A DNA stretch of 45,037 nt from Deltaproteobacteria bacterium (lineage in GTDB: Bacteria > Desulfobacterota > Syntrophia > Syntrophales > UBA5619): assembly GCA_023487865.1 (NCBI GenBank), contig JAMDBG010000003.1, forward strand, positions 1-45,037. The letters are read 5' to 3'. The notes under the pieces were generated by a model. That model was not told the DNA's origin. It saw only the letters and a program-made list of their open reading frames with translations, and searched no databases. This document shows positions 9,312 through 18,184 of the stretch, piece by piece. Within the stretch, counting starts at the first letter, position 1, and each line of letters begins with the position of its first letter. The position numbers were made by a program, and so were the translations under genes.

Positions 9312-10294
9312 TATCGTCAATGGTAAACGAACTATTGAATATGGCGAGTTCGGATGCGGGAAAGATGGTCCTTGGGCTTATCGGGGTCCTGGTGTTTGTG
9401 GTCGTCAATGCCCTCCTGCTGACCTGGGCGGAAAGGAAGGTCGCCGGGCATATGCAGAGGCGGATCGGACCCAAGGAGGTGGGGCCCTTCGGTCTCATCC
9501 AGCCCATCGCCGATGCGATCAAGCTCCTGGGAAAGGAGATCCTCACCCCTGCAAAGGTGGACAAGCCGCTTTACTATCTGGCCCCGGTACTCATCTTCGT
9601 CCCCGTACTCGTCTCCTTCATCGTGATCCCCTTTGACGCCTCTTTGCAGGTTACGGATATCAATGTAGGGATCCTGGTCATCCTCGCTTTTTCATCCATT
9701 TCCGTCCTTTCCATCCTGATGGCCGGATGGGGCTCCGAAAACAAGTACTCGCTCATCGGCGCGGTCAGAAGCGTGGCCCAGAATATCGCTTATGAAATCC
9801 CCCTGCTGTTGGCGCTTCTGCCGGTGATCATGCTGGCCAATTCCCTGTCTCTCAAAGAGATCGTGGAAAAACAGGAGGGGCTGTGGTTTGTCGTCATCCA
9901 GCCGCTGGCCTTCATCATCTATTTTATCGCCTCGGTTGCCGAGACCAACCGGACGCCATTCGACCTTCCCGAGGCGGAGAGCGAATTGGTCGCCGGTTAC
10001 CATACGGAATATTCGGGGATGAGATTTGCCTTGTTCTTCCTGGCGGAGTACACGAACATCTTCATCGTGAGCGCCATTGCGGCAACATTTTTTCTTGGGG
10101 GCTATCAGGGGCCATTGCTTCCCGGTATTGTGTGGTTTCTCCTCAAATCCTATTTCCTGGTGTTTGTGATCATGTGGCTCCGCTGGACCTATCCCCGGGT
10201 GCGTTTTGACCAGCTCCTGAATTTTGCCTGGAAGGGGCTTATCCCCCTGGCCTTCGTGAATCTTATCATTACCGGAGGACTCCTGAAGATATGA
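9308..10294 (+). CDS. nuoH: NADH-quinone oxidoreductase-type subunit H
   Basis: A 328-residue membrane subunit that links the quinone site to the proton-pumping arm. It shows [32 protein letters not shown] split over residues 41-72, and the NuoH signature [20 protein letters not shown] near residues 220-240. About eight helices are predicted. The GTG at 9308 overlaps the nuoCD stop; an ATG at 9320 with AGGTG upstream is an alternative that removes four residues. It ends with a four-base overlap onto nuoI. Confidence 0.96.
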   Translation: MISSMVNELLNMASSDAGKMVLGLIGVLVFVVVNALLLTWAERKVAGHMQRRIGPKEVGPFGLIQPIADAIKLLGKEILTPAKVDKPLYYLAPVLIFVPVLVSFIVIPFDASLQVTDINVGILVILAFSSISVLSILMAGWGSENKYSLIGAVRSVAQNIAYEIPLLLALLPVIMLANSLSLKEIVEKQEGLWFVVIQPLAFIIYFIASVAETNRTPFDLPEAESELVAGYHTEYSGMRFALFFLAEYTNIFIVSAIAATFFLGGYQGPLLPGIVWFLLKSYFLVFVIMWLRWTYPRVRFDQLLNFAWKGLIPLAFVNLIITGGLLKI

Positions 10295-10734
10295 TCTACG
10301 GATTCATCAAAGGCACTGCCTCCCTTATCGCCGGCCTCGGCGTGACGATCCGGGCCTTTTTCCAGCCGGTCGTCACCTCCCAGTATCCACGGGAGTTGCT
10401 GACGATCAGCCCGCGCTTTCGCGGGCATACCAGACTGCTCGTCGACCCGGAAAACCCGGAGAAAAACAAGTGCACCGCCTGCGGAATATGCGTAAAGAGC
10501 TGCCCGTCCGGATCCATCAAGAAAGTGGAGGGAGAAAAGAAAGAGGGAGAAAAGAAGAAGACGGCCACCGAGTATCTCCTGGATTTTACCACCTGCAGCC
10601 AGTGCGGCATCTGTGTGGAGGTCTGCCCCTTCGATGCGCTGGATTTTTCCCACGCTTACAACTCGGCAGGCTATAAGCGGGAAGATTTCCATTATGATCT
10701 GGTCAAGGAACTGATGAGGAATAGGGTGCAATGA
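10291..10734 (+). CDS. nuoI: NADH-quinone oxidoreductase-type subunit I, two [4Fe-4S] clusters
   Basis: A 147-residue ferredoxin-like subunit with two Cx2Cx2Cx3CP motifs: C61-C64-C67-C71 and C102-C105-C108-C112. These bind clusters N6a and N6b, which pass electrons to N2. The linker between the motifs contains a short imperfect duplication ([11 protein letters not shown]). In a complex without NuoEFG, NuoI would be the exposed electron entry point and could take electrons from ferredoxin or another partner. Overlaps of four bases with nuoH and nuoJ show tight coupling. Confidence 0.95.
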   Translation: MIYGFIKGTASLIAGLGVTIRAFFQPVVTSQYPRELLTISPRFRGHTRLLVDPENPEKNKCTACGICVKSCPSGSIKKVEGEKKEGEKKKTATEYLLDFTTCSQCGICVEVCPFDALDFSHAYNSAGYKREDFHYDLVKELMRNRVQ

Positions 10735-11237
10735 CTCCCGGAGAATGGATTTTCATAGGGGTGATAACAGCCACGATGGCGGGAACGCTGGCGGCGGTAT
10801 TATCCGGTTCACTTATCTACGCCATGTTCGGTCTGGTCACGGCGATGTTCGGCATGGCGGGTATCTATATTTACCTGAATGCACCCTTTCTGGCCATGAT
10901 GCAGATCCTCATCTATGTGGGAGCGATTTCCATCCTGATCGCGTTTGCCATCATGCTTGCAGGCCCGATGTACCGGAGGCCCAAGGAGTGGACCACCCTG
11001 GCGAAATTTGCCGCAGCGCTGGCCGTTGCGCTTGTTTCCCTGCTGCTGCTGTTAAAAGTGGTCATCGGAGCCACCCACAACGCAAGCGAGGCCAAACCCC
11101 TCGTCGTGACCACTCAGGAACTGGGAAGGATATTTCTGGACAGGCTTACCCTGCCGTTCGAGCTTGTTTCTCTGCTCATCGTCGTCAGCATCATCGGTGC
11201 GATCATGCTGGCACTCTTCTCAAAGGGGGAGAAATGA
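10731..11237 (+). CDS. nuoJ: NADH-quinone oxidoreductase-type subunit J
   Basis: A 168-residue membrane subunit with five predicted helices. The conserved third helix with its pi-bulge region is recognisable as LAMMQILIYVGAISILIAFAIML. It sits between nuoI and nuoK with ATGA overlaps on both sides. The loop after helix four (about residues 110-135) is polar and variable, as in other NuoJ proteins. Confidence 0.93.
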   Translation: MTPGEWIFIGVITATMAGTLAAVLSGSLIYAMFGLVTAMFGMAGIYIYLNAPFLAMMQILIYVGAISILIAFAIMLAGPMYRRPKEWTTLAKFAAALAVALVSLLLLLKVVIGATHNASEAKPLVVTTQELGRIFLDRLTLPFELVSLLIVVSIIGAIMLALFSKGEK

Positions 11238-11560
11238 CAGGAAATCTTTTGTATAACAACCTGCAGCTCTACCTCTTTATCGCCCTTTTTCTTTTAGGAT
11301 GCGGGCTTCTGGGTGTCATATACCGGCGCACGCTGATCGGGATGCTCATTTCCATGGAGCTGATCATGAACGGGGCCGGATTGAACCTTGTGGCGTTAAA
11401 CAGCTTTTCCGCTCAAGGAAACGCATACGGGATTGCCTTCACCCTGTTCATCATGGGGATCGCCGCAGCGGAGGCGGCCATCGCCCTGGGAATCATCATT
11501 GCCGTATTCAGGCGGTTCGGCCATATTGAAGGCGGGGAAATAAAGGAGATGAAAGGCTGA
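11234..11560 (+). CDS. nuoK: NADH-quinone oxidoreductase-type subunit K
   Basis: A 108-residue subunit with three helices. The NuoK signature is clear: GLLGVIYRRTLIGMLISMELIMNGAGLNLV carries the membrane glutamate in SMELI, and the second acidic site lies in AAAEAAIALGIIIAV. The ATG at 11234 overlaps the nuoJ stop (ATGA) and has GGGGGAG just upstream. Although a longer frame runs through this gene from inside nuoJ, only this part is NuoK. Confidence 0.94.
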   Translation: MTGNLLYNNLQLYLFIALFLLGCGLLGVIYRRTLIGMLISMELIMNGAGLNLVALNSFSAQGNAYGIAFTLFIMGIAAAEAAIALGIIIAVFRRFGHIEGGEIKEMKG

Positions 11561-11563
11561 CCT

Positions 11564-13033
11564 ATGGTGATCGAATCTGCACAGCCTCTTTTACCGATCG
11601 CGATCGTTCTTTGCGTTTCGGTCTTGATTCTCCTCTCCAGGAAAAAGCCGAACGTCCGGGAATTCTGGTCCATCGCCGGCGCCGTTCTGACCTTTGCCGC
11701 CGTGGTCATGATGGTTCCCCCCGTCTGGCGGGGCGACCGGCTCGTTTACACGCTTTCCACCATCGCTCCGGGGATCTCCCTCAACTTCAGAGTAGATGCC
11801 CTTTCACTCGTCTTCGGGATCGTCTCCTCATTTTTGTGGATCTTCGCCTCCGTTTACAATATCGGCTACATGCGGACGCTGAAGGAGCATGCGCAGACGC
11901 GCTACTATGTTTGCTTTGCCGTTTCCATTTTAGGAGCCCAGGGTGTCTCCTATTCAGGCGGCCTTTTTTCCCTTTACCTTTTTTATGAAATCATCACCCT
12001 CTTCACCTACCCGCTGGTCGCCCATCATCAGGATGAAGAGGGCTATGCCGGCGGGAAAAAGTACCTTGTCTATCTGATGGGAACATCGAAAGGTCTGCTG
12101 CTGCCCGCGGTCATCCTGACCTATGTCATGACCGGGACGCTTGACTTTTCCGATACGATCACCTCCGGCGTTTTCCCCGGCGGGGCGGACAATGTCTGGA
12201 TCACCGTGACCTACGTGCTTTTCATCTTCGGCTTTGCGAAGGCCGCCATCATGCCGTTCCATAACTGGCTCCCCTCGGCCATGGTCGCACCCACGCCGGT
12301 CAGCGCCCTGCTGCATGCCGTCGCCGTCGTGAAGGCGGGCGTTTTCTGCATAGCGCGGGTCATGCTTTCCACCTTCGGTACGGCGCTTCTGCAGGATTCC
12401 GGTCTCGGCTTGCTGACGGCCTATTTCGTATCCTTCACGATCCTTGCCGCCTCCATCATCGCCCTGACCAAGGACGATCTGAAGGCCAGGCTCGCCTATT
12501 CGACGGTCAGTCAGCTTTCCTATGTCATTTTAGGAGTCGCCCTCCTGGATAAGAGCGGGGTACTGGGCGGCATCATCCATATCTTAAACCACGGATTCAG
12601 CAAGATCACCCTGTTCTTCTGCGCCGGGGCCATTTTCGTGGCGAGCCGACGAAAAAAAATCAGCGACATGGCGGGCATCGGCTACGCCATGCCCTTCACG
12701 ATGGGGGCCTTTGCCATCGCATCGCTCAGTATGATCGGCGTTCCGCCCGTGGCGGGCTTCGTGACCAAGTGGTATCTCTTGAACGGTGCACTGGAGATCG
12801 GCAACCTGCCCATCATGATCATTCTGATGGCCAGCACGATCCTGAATGCCGGGTACTTTGTCCCCATCACGTTCAGGGCCTTCTTCACAGGGGACAAAAA
12901 GACATGGAAACAGGAAGGTATCGGGGAGGCGCCGCTCACCATGGTCATCCCTCTCGTCATTGCGGCCCTCATCTCAGTAGGATTGGGCCTCTATCCCAAT
13001 GCCTTTAGCTACCTGATAGGGAGGCTGTTCTGA
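11564..13033 (+). CDS. MrpD/NuoN-like proton-conducting antiporter subunit
   Basis: A 489-residue polytopic protein of the proton-conducting membrane transporter family (shared by NuoL/M/N and MrpA/D). Key polar residues of an ion channel are present: a glutamate in FYEIITLFTYPLV (about residue 145), Lys226 in GFAKAAIMPFHNWLP and Lys257 in HAVAVVKAGVF. The motif APTPVSALLHA between them is typical. Length and the absence of a lateral-helix tail are closest to MrpD. It follows nuoK by three bases, where nuoL normally stands, and overlaps the next gene by one base. I infer it is an extra pumping module of this complex. Confidence 0.85.
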   Translation: MVIESAQPLLPIAIVLCVSVLILLSRKKPNVREFWSIAGAVLTFAAVVMMVPPVWRGDRLVYTLSTIAPGISLNFRVDALSLVFGIVSSFLWIFASVYNIGYMRTLKEHAQTRYYVCFAVSILGAQGVSYSGGLFSLYLFYEIITLFTYPLVAHHQDEEGYAGGKKYLVYLMGTSKGLLLPAVILTYVMTGTLDFSDTITSGVFPGGADNVWITVTYVLFIFGFAKAAIMPFHNWLPSAMVAPTPVSALLHAVAVVKAGVFCIARVMLSTFGTALLQDSGLGLLTAYFVSFTILAASIIALTKDDLKARLAYSTVSQLSYVILGVALLDKSGVLGGIIHILNHGFSKITLFFCAGAIFVASRRKKISDMAGIGYAMPFTMGAFAIASLSMIGVPPVAGFVTKWYLLNGALEIGNLPIMIILMASTILNAGYFVPITFRAFFTGDKKTWKQEGIGEAPLTMVIPLVIAALISVGLGLYPNAFSYLIGRLF

Positions 13034-13281
13034 TGAAACTGGCGGATATGATCGGAACGCTCAGGGACAATCTCAAAATCCTGAAGATGGCGATGATCGT
13101 CTATCTGGCGGTCCTGGTCGTCATTGATTTTTTCCTCTCAAGGGAACACGCCCATTACCTGATTGATAAAATTTACGCCTACTGGGCCGTATTCGGAACG
13201 GTCGGCTGCTTCCTCCTGATTAAATTCAGCAAGGGGGTCGCGCATCTGTTTCTTGCCAAGGATGAAGATTACTATGATTGA
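13033..13281 (+). CDS. Small two-helix membrane protein of the complex I operon, unknown
   Basis: I do not recognise a named family for this 82-residue protein. It has two predicted membrane segments (about residues 18-36 and 46-66), a basic N-terminal stretch (RDNLKILK) and an acidic tail (AKDEDYYD). It overlaps the MrpD-like gene by one base and precedes the NuoL-like gene by 30 bases, so it is embedded between two antiporter-like subunits. Size and topology resemble small accessory subunits of Mrp, Mbh or complex I assemblies, but no sequence match is claimed. It is likely a structural partner of one antiporter module. Confidence 0.8.
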   Translation: MKLADMIGTLRDNLKILKMAMIVYLAVLVVIDFFLSREHAHYLIDKIYAYWAVFGTVGCFLLIKFSKGVAHLFLAKDEDYYD

Positions 13282-13311
13282 CGGATTTAATGACTCTTTA
13301 ACGAGGGGACT

Positions 13312-15066
13312 ATGAATAGCTGGCTGCATCCGGCGCTTTTCTTTTTCGCGGGGAGTCTCCTGCTGCCTTTCTTTCAGGGAAAGGCCAGAAAGGCGATCCT
13401 CCTTCTTATCCCCATCCTCGCCATTATCGCCGTTGCCCTGGCGGAGCAGGGGATCTACGGCCAGTACCGCTTCTTGAACGTCAACGGTGTCTTTGGAAGG
13501 GTCGACAAACTGAGCCTGATATTCGCCTGGGTATTCACCATCATGGCGTTTCTCGGCGCTCTCTATGCCCTCCATGTCAAGGAAAGCGGACACCACATCG
13601 CCGGATTCCTGTATGTGGGAAGTTCGCTGGGAGCTATTTTTGCGGGTGACTACTTCACGTTGTTCATCTTCTGGGAGATCATGGCCTTTTCCTCCGTCTT
13701 CCTTGTCTGGTATCAGAGGACGAGAAAGTCCCTAGACGCGGGATTCCGCTACCTCCTCGTTCATGTCTTTGGCGGACTCCTCTTTTTTACGGGGATGATG
13801 CTCTACTACGGCAAGACGGGGAGTTTTGCCTTCAACAGCATCGCTCCGGCCGGCGCGGGGATCGCCGAATATCTGATCCTCTGCGGTTTTGCCCTGAATG
13901 CCGCCGTACTGCCCCTGCACGCCTGGCTTCCCGACGCCTATCCGGAGGCGACCGTCGAAGGCGCCGTATTCCTTTGCGCCTTTACAACGAAAACGGCGGT
14001 ATATGTGTTGGCGCGCGGATTTTCCGGCTTTGAAGTTCTGGCCATCATGGGAACGGCCATGACCGTCTTCGGTGTCTGTTATGCCGTCATCGAAAATGAT
14101 ATCCGGCGGGTGCTGGCCTATCACATCATCAGCCAGGTCGGGTACATGGTGGCGGGGATCGGCATCGGAACGCATCTGGCCGTGAACGGGGCGGCGGCCC
14201 ATGCCTTCGCCCACATTCTCTACAAGGCCCTCCTGTTCATGGGGGCCGGCGCCGTATTGTACATGACGGGAACGGCAAAATTGACCCGCCTGGGGGGGCT
14301 TTACAAAACCATGCCGCTGACGATGATCTTCTATATCGTCGGGGCTGTGTCCATTGCGGGATTTCCCCTTTTCAGCGGCTTCGTGAGCAAATCCATGATC
14401 GTGTCCGCGGCCCACCAGGAAGGGAGACTCTGGCTGATGAACTTCCTCAATCTGGCGGGGATAGGAACCTTCCTGTCCGTTGGACTCAAGGTGACCTATT
14501 TTGCCTTCTTCGGGAAGGGGGAGCCCGTCCAGGCCAAGGAACCGCCGGCGAACATGCTCTGGGCCATGGGCATCACATCGCTTCTTTGCTTCATCATCGG
14601 CGTTTATCCCGACGTCCTGTACGTCCTGCTTCCCTTCGCCACGGAATACCGGCCTTACAACCTGCCGCACCTCTCCGAGGCGCTGCAGCTCCTCTCCTTT
14701 ACCGGCCTGGTATTTTTCCTTCTTTTATCCAAGCTGGGACCGGAAGAAAAGATCAATCTCGATGTGGACTACTTTTACCGGAAGGGAACGGCCCTTTTCC
14801 TTAAGTTTGATGAAAAGGTGATCGGCGTCGGCGACACCCTCTGGGGGGAGCTTTACAGAACGCTCGGGCTCAGCGCGCTTTTCAAAAGCGCAGAGGCGTC
14901 ATACGGCTTTGACCGGAAGGTGATCGACGGAATCGTCGACGGTTCGGCAACCTCCACCGTAGGCCTGGGATCCGTGGTGAGGAAATTGCAGACGGGCCGG
15001 ATACAGACATACATCGGTCTGTCGCTGATGATTTTTTTCCTGGTGGTGTTGTTTGCGGTGATATAG
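13312..15066 (+). CDS. NuoL-like antiporter subunit with lateral-helix tail
   Basis: A 584-residue proton-conducting transporter family protein. The core has a glutamate in FIFWEIMAFSSVF (about residue 121) and Lys227 in AFTTKTAVYVLAR. At the position of the TM7 lysine the sequence reads FALNAAVLPLHAWLP, so Asn196 replaces it. The C-terminus after residue about 480 has a long amphipathic stretch followed by VIDGIVDG, RKLQTGRIQTY and a final helix, which is how NuoL ends (lateral helix HL plus last helix). It therefore most likely occupies the distal NuoL position, although its core resembles antiporter subunit D-type proteins with the phrase WLPDAYPEA. The ATG at 13312 has GAGGGG upstream. 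Confidence 0.87.
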   Translation: MNSWLHPALFFFAGSLLLPFFQGKARKAILLLIPILAIIAVALAEQGIYGQYRFLNVNGVFGRVDKLSLIFAWVFTIMAFLGALYALHVKESGHHIAGFLYVGSSLGAIFAGDYFTLFIFWEIMAFSSVFLVWYQRTRKSLDAGFRYLLVHVFGGLLFFTGMMLYYGKTGSFAFNSIAPAGAGIAEYLILCGFALNAAVLPLHAWLPDAYPEATVEGAVFLCAFTTKTAVYVLARGFSGFEVLAIMGTAMTVFGVCYAVIENDIRRVLAYHIISQVGYMVAGIGIGTHLAVNGAAAHAFAHILYKALLFMGAGAVLYMTGTAKLTRLGGLYKTMPLTMIFYIVGAVSIAGFPLFSGFVSKSMIVSAAHQEGRLWLMNFLNLAGIGTFLSVGLKVTYFAFFGKGEPVQAKEPPANMLWAMGITSLLCFIIGVYPDVLYVLLPFATEYRPYNLPHLSEALQLLSFTGLVFFLLLSKLGPEEKINLDVDYFYRKGTALFLKFDEKVIGVGDTLWGELYRTLGLSALFKSAEASYGFDRKVIDGIVDGSATSTVGLGSVVRKLQTGRIQTYIGLSLMIFFLVVLFAVI

Positions 15067-15130
15067 ACAATCCGGAGAGGAAGACCATCCGGTCTTTCCG
15101 GTGTCTTCTGATGACGAAGGAATAAGAAGC

Positions 15131-16615
15131 ATGGAAAAGTACCTCATAATGAACCCCCTCGATTTTCCCATCCTGTCGACGATTATCTTCCTTCCTCTGG
15201 TGGGGGTTGCACTGATCCTTCTCATGAGAAAGGAATTGGCAATCAAGGTCACGGCCCTGATCGCCAGTATCGCCACCCTGGTCCTTTCCGTGGTGCTTTG
15301 CGCCTATTTCGACCCGCGGACTCCCCGGTTCCAGTTCGGGGAATCTCTCTCCTGGATACAGATGTACAACATCAACTATACTCTGGGGGTCGACGGCATC
15401 ACGATCCTCCTGATTGTATTGACCGCCCTCGTTACCCCGGCTTGCGTCCTGTGTTCCTGGACCTCGATTTCACAACGGATCAAGGAGTTCATGATCTGCA
15501 TACTCCTCATGGAAACCTCCATGATCGGGGTTTTCTGCTCCCTGGATTTCATCCTTTTCTACGTCTTCTGGGAAGCGATGCTGATACCGATGTACCTTCT
15601 CATCGCCGTCTGGGGCGGACCGCAGCGGGATTACGCATCCATCAAGTTCTTTATCTACACCCTGTTCGGGAGTGTTTTTCTCCTGGTCGCAATCATTGCC
15701 CTGTACCTTGTCAACGGGACCTTCAGCATTCCCGAAGCCATGTATAAAAATTACCCCTTCCAGTTCCAGGCTTGGGTTTTCCTGGCCTTTGCCATCGCCT
15801 TTGCCATCAAGGTGCCCATGTTTCCGTTCCATACATGGCTGCCGGCGGCACATACGGAAGCACCTACCGCGGGCAGCGTCCTTCTGGCCAGCATTCTCCT
15901 GAAGATGGGCACTTACGGTTTTATGCGGTTCTGCCTTCCCATCACCCCGGTGGCGAGTTTTGCTTTTGCCCCTTATATCGTTGCCCTTTCCGTCATCGCC
16001 ATTATCTACGGAGGGTTTGTCTGTCTGAGCCAGACCGATATGAAGAAACTGATCGCCTATTCCAGTGTGGCGCATATGGGATTTGTCACTTTGGGGATAT
16101 TCACCTTTACAAAGATCGGATTCGAAGGGGCGATGTTGCAGATGATCAACCACGGAATCACCACCGGAGCGCTTTTTCTCTCCGTAGGGATTGTTTACGA
16201 GCGGACCCATAGCCGCGATATATACGATAACGCGGGTCTGGGAAAAATAACGCCCGTCTATGTCGGATTCTTTGGTCTGTTCGCCATCTCTTCCTTCGGA
16301 TTCCCCGGCACCAATAACTTTGTGGGTGAGCTCTACGTCCTCGTGAGCGCGTTTGCCTGGAGCAAGGCGGTGGGATTCCTGGCTGTGGTCGGCGCCGTCC
16401 TGGCGGCCGCCTATATGCTTCGATTGCTTAAACTGATCGTCTGGGGCAGAGAGGATAAAAGAACAATCCGGGACATGAACCTCCGGGAGGTGATCTATCT
16501 GCTGCCGCTGGGCGTCTTTGTGATCTGGATCGGCCTTTTCCCCCGGCCCTTTGTCCGGATGATGGAGATGACACTCAGTCATCTGCTCTGGCGATTGCAG
16601 GGTTTTTCCCACTAA
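15131..16615 (+). CDS. nuoM: NADH-quinone oxidoreductase-type subunit M
   Basis: A 494-residue antiporter-like subunit. Conserved NuoM features include FYVFWEAMLIPMYLLI (TM5 glutamate), AFAIKVPMFPFHTWLPAAH (TM7 lysine), EAPTAGSVLLASILLKMGTYG (TM8 lysine) and NHGITTGALFLSVG. I chose the ATG at 15131, preceded by AAGGAATAAGAAG; an upstream GTG at 15101 would add ten polar residues and has no better site. It lies 64 bases after the NuoL-like gene, a slightly wider gap than elsewhere in the operon, and 12 bases before nuoN. Confidence 0.94.
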   Translation: MEKYLIMNPLDFPILSTIIFLPLVGVALILLMRKELAIKVTALIASIATLVLSVVLCAYFDPRTPRFQFGESLSWIQMYNINYTLGVDGITILLIVLTALVTPACVLCSWTSISQRIKEFMICILLMETSMIGVFCSLDFILFYVFWEAMLIPMYLLIAVWGGPQRDYASIKFFIYTLFGSVFLLVAIIALYLVNGTFSIPEAMYKNYPFQFQAWVFLAFAIAFAIKVPMFPFHTWLPAAHTEAPTAGSVLLASILLKMGTYGFMRFCLPITPVASFAFAPYIVALSVIAIIYGGFVCLSQTDMKKLIAYSSVAHMGFVTLGIFTFTKIGFEGAMLQMINHGITTGALFLSVGIVYERTHSRDIYDNAGLGKITPVYVGFFGLFAISSFGFPGTNNFVGELYVLVSAFAWSKAVGFLAVVGAVLAAAYMLRLLKLIVWGREDKRTIRDMNLREVIYLLPLGVFVIWIGLFPRPFVRMMEMTLSHLLWRLQGFSH

Positions 16616-16627
16616 AGAGGTTGGCTT

Positions 16628-18022
16628 ATGATGTTGTTGTTGCCTGAACTGTCCATGCTTTTGCTTTCCGTTGTTTTTCTTTTCCTATCCTTAGCGGACA
16701 GGAAAGAATCCCTCTTTTTTTGGGCAAGGGCGATGGCCCTGGCGGGGCTTGTCATGACCCTTGCCGGGGTTGCCGGGGAGGGAGAGCTCTTTTCCGGTGC
16801 CTATCGGGTCGATCTTTTCTCCCAAATCTTCAAGGTGCTCATTTCCGTCGGTTTCTGCTATGTGGTCTTTATGTTCGGCAGTGAAGACGAGGTGGACCGC
16901 CGCTATCTCCCCGACTACCTCATGTTTTTGACTTTTTCCACACTCGGCCTGATGATGCTGGCCAGCGCCGTGGAGCTCATCTCCATCGTCATCAGCCTGG
17001 AAATCTCCTCCTTCAGCCTCTATGCCGTCGTCCCCCTGCGCAAGTCGCAGACCAAGCTGCAGCTGGAGGCGGCGGTAAAGTACCTCTTCTTCGGCGCCGT
17101 TTCCACGGGCGTCATGCTTTTCGGGATGGGCTATCTCTACGCGATGGCCGGATCCACATTTCTTGCCGACATCGTCCGGACCTTGCCGGCGTTCATTTCC
17201 CAACCGATTGGCATTTTGGCCCTGATACTCACCATGACCGGATTTTTCTTCAAGCTTTCCCTCTTCCCGCTGCATTTCTGGGCACCCGATATCTACGAGG
17301 GGGCCTCCAATACGACGACGACATTTATCGCCACGGTCCCTAAAATCGCCGCGGTCGCCCTGTTGGTCAGGATCGCCATGCTGGCGCCTTCCGTTTCCCC
17401 GCCGCTGGCCAATATCCTGATTATTCTGGCGGCCCTGTCGATGACGATGGGAAACCTTGTCGGACTCATCCAGAGGGACGTCAAGCGCCTTCTCGCCTAC
17501 TCCGGCATCGCCCACGCAGGGTATCTGATGCTCGGCGTCATTTCGCTGAACAGCGACGGCGGCGCTTCTGCCATCTATTATATCGCGATTTACCTTTTCA
17601 TGAACCTGGCCTGTTTTTACGTGATCATCCTGATGTCAAGGAGTGGTGAAAATGTGATGGTGGATGATCTTGCGGGCCTGTCGAGGAGGTCTCCCCTGCT
17701 CGCCCTTACCCTCGCCGTTTCCGCTTTCTCCCTGGCGGGCATCCCCCCCACGGGAGGTTTCACCGGAAAGTTTTTTCTTTTTGTCAGCGCCTTTCAGGAA
17801 GGTTATCTCACCATCGTCATCATCGGCGCTGTCAATACCGTTATCTCCATCTTCTACTACTTGAACCTGGTACGGATGAGTTATTCCAGAGAACCGGAGT
17901 CCCGACCGACCATCGCTCTGCATTTTCATGAAAAGGCGCTCTGCTATACCCTCATCTTTATGATCCTCTATATGGGGCTTGTCCCCTTCGGACTGCTGGA
18001 CATCTTTCAGAGTGCCTTCTGA
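16628..18022 (+). CDS. nuoN: NADH-quinone oxidoreductase-type subunit N
   Basis: A 464-residue antiporter-like subunit adjoining NuoK in the membrane arm. It carries ISLEISSFSLYAVV (glutamate), FFFKLSLFPLHFWAPDIYEGA (lysine) and TVPKIAAVALLVR (second lysine), and the NuoN-typical AYSGIAHAGYLMLG and SLAGIPPTGGFTGK. The ATG at 16628 has AAGAGG upstream. It is the last gene of the nuo run; no strong intrinsic terminator is visible in the following 160 bases. Confidence 0.95.
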   Translation: MMLLLPELSMLLLSVVFLFLSLADRKESLFFWARAMALAGLVMTLAGVAGEGELFSGAYRVDLFSQIFKVLISVGFCYVVFMFGSEDEVDRRYLPDYLMFLTFSTLGLMMLASAVELISIVISLEISSFSLYAVVPLRKSQTKLQLEAAVKYLFFGAVSTGVMLFGMGYLYAMAGSTFLADIVRTLPAFISQPIGILALILTMTGFFFKLSLFPLHFWAPDIYEGASNTTTTFIATVPKIAAVALLVRIAMLAPSVSPPLANILIILAALSMTMGNLVGLIQRDVKRLLAYSGIAHAGYLMLGVISLNSDGGASAIYYIAIYLFMNLACFYVIILMSRSGENVMVDDLAGLSRRSPLLALTLAVSAFSLAGIPPTGGFTGKFFLFVSAFQEGYLTIVIIGAVNTVISIFYYLNLVRMSYSREPESRPTIALHFHEKALCYTLIFMILYMGLVPFGLLDIFQSAF

Positions 18023-18121
18023 AGTCTTTTAGAAACACCGGACAACCAGAGATCAAAACCCGCATCCTTTTCGTAAAAAAGAGTCATATGCGCCGTCGTT
18101 TCAGGCAGTTCCAATTATTGC

Positions 18122-18150
18122 TTGAACTTGGGCAAGAAAGGGGATATACA
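18122..18150 (+). promoter_or_regulatory. Possible promoter for fdhE
   Basis: TTGAAC at 18122-18127 and TATACA at 18145-18150 are 17 bases apart, each matching consensus in four of six positions. Transcription would begin near 18157, about 28 bases before the fdhE start. It is a moderate match and could be chance. Confidence 0.4.
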
Positions 18151-18184
18151 GCGCCTACTTCCAAATATAAGGAGAACAGCCGTA

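Noticed and set aside
10528-10558. Tandem repeat in nuoI as an insertion
   Set aside because: The [11 protein letters not shown] linker is duplicated-looking, but the distance between the two cluster motifs is about normal for NuoI, so no real insertion is indicated.
15470-16612. 380-codon minus-strand frame opposite nuoM
   Set aside because: Very polar His/Asp/Gln-rich product, typical of the reverse strand of a membrane-protein gene; nuoM is unambiguous.
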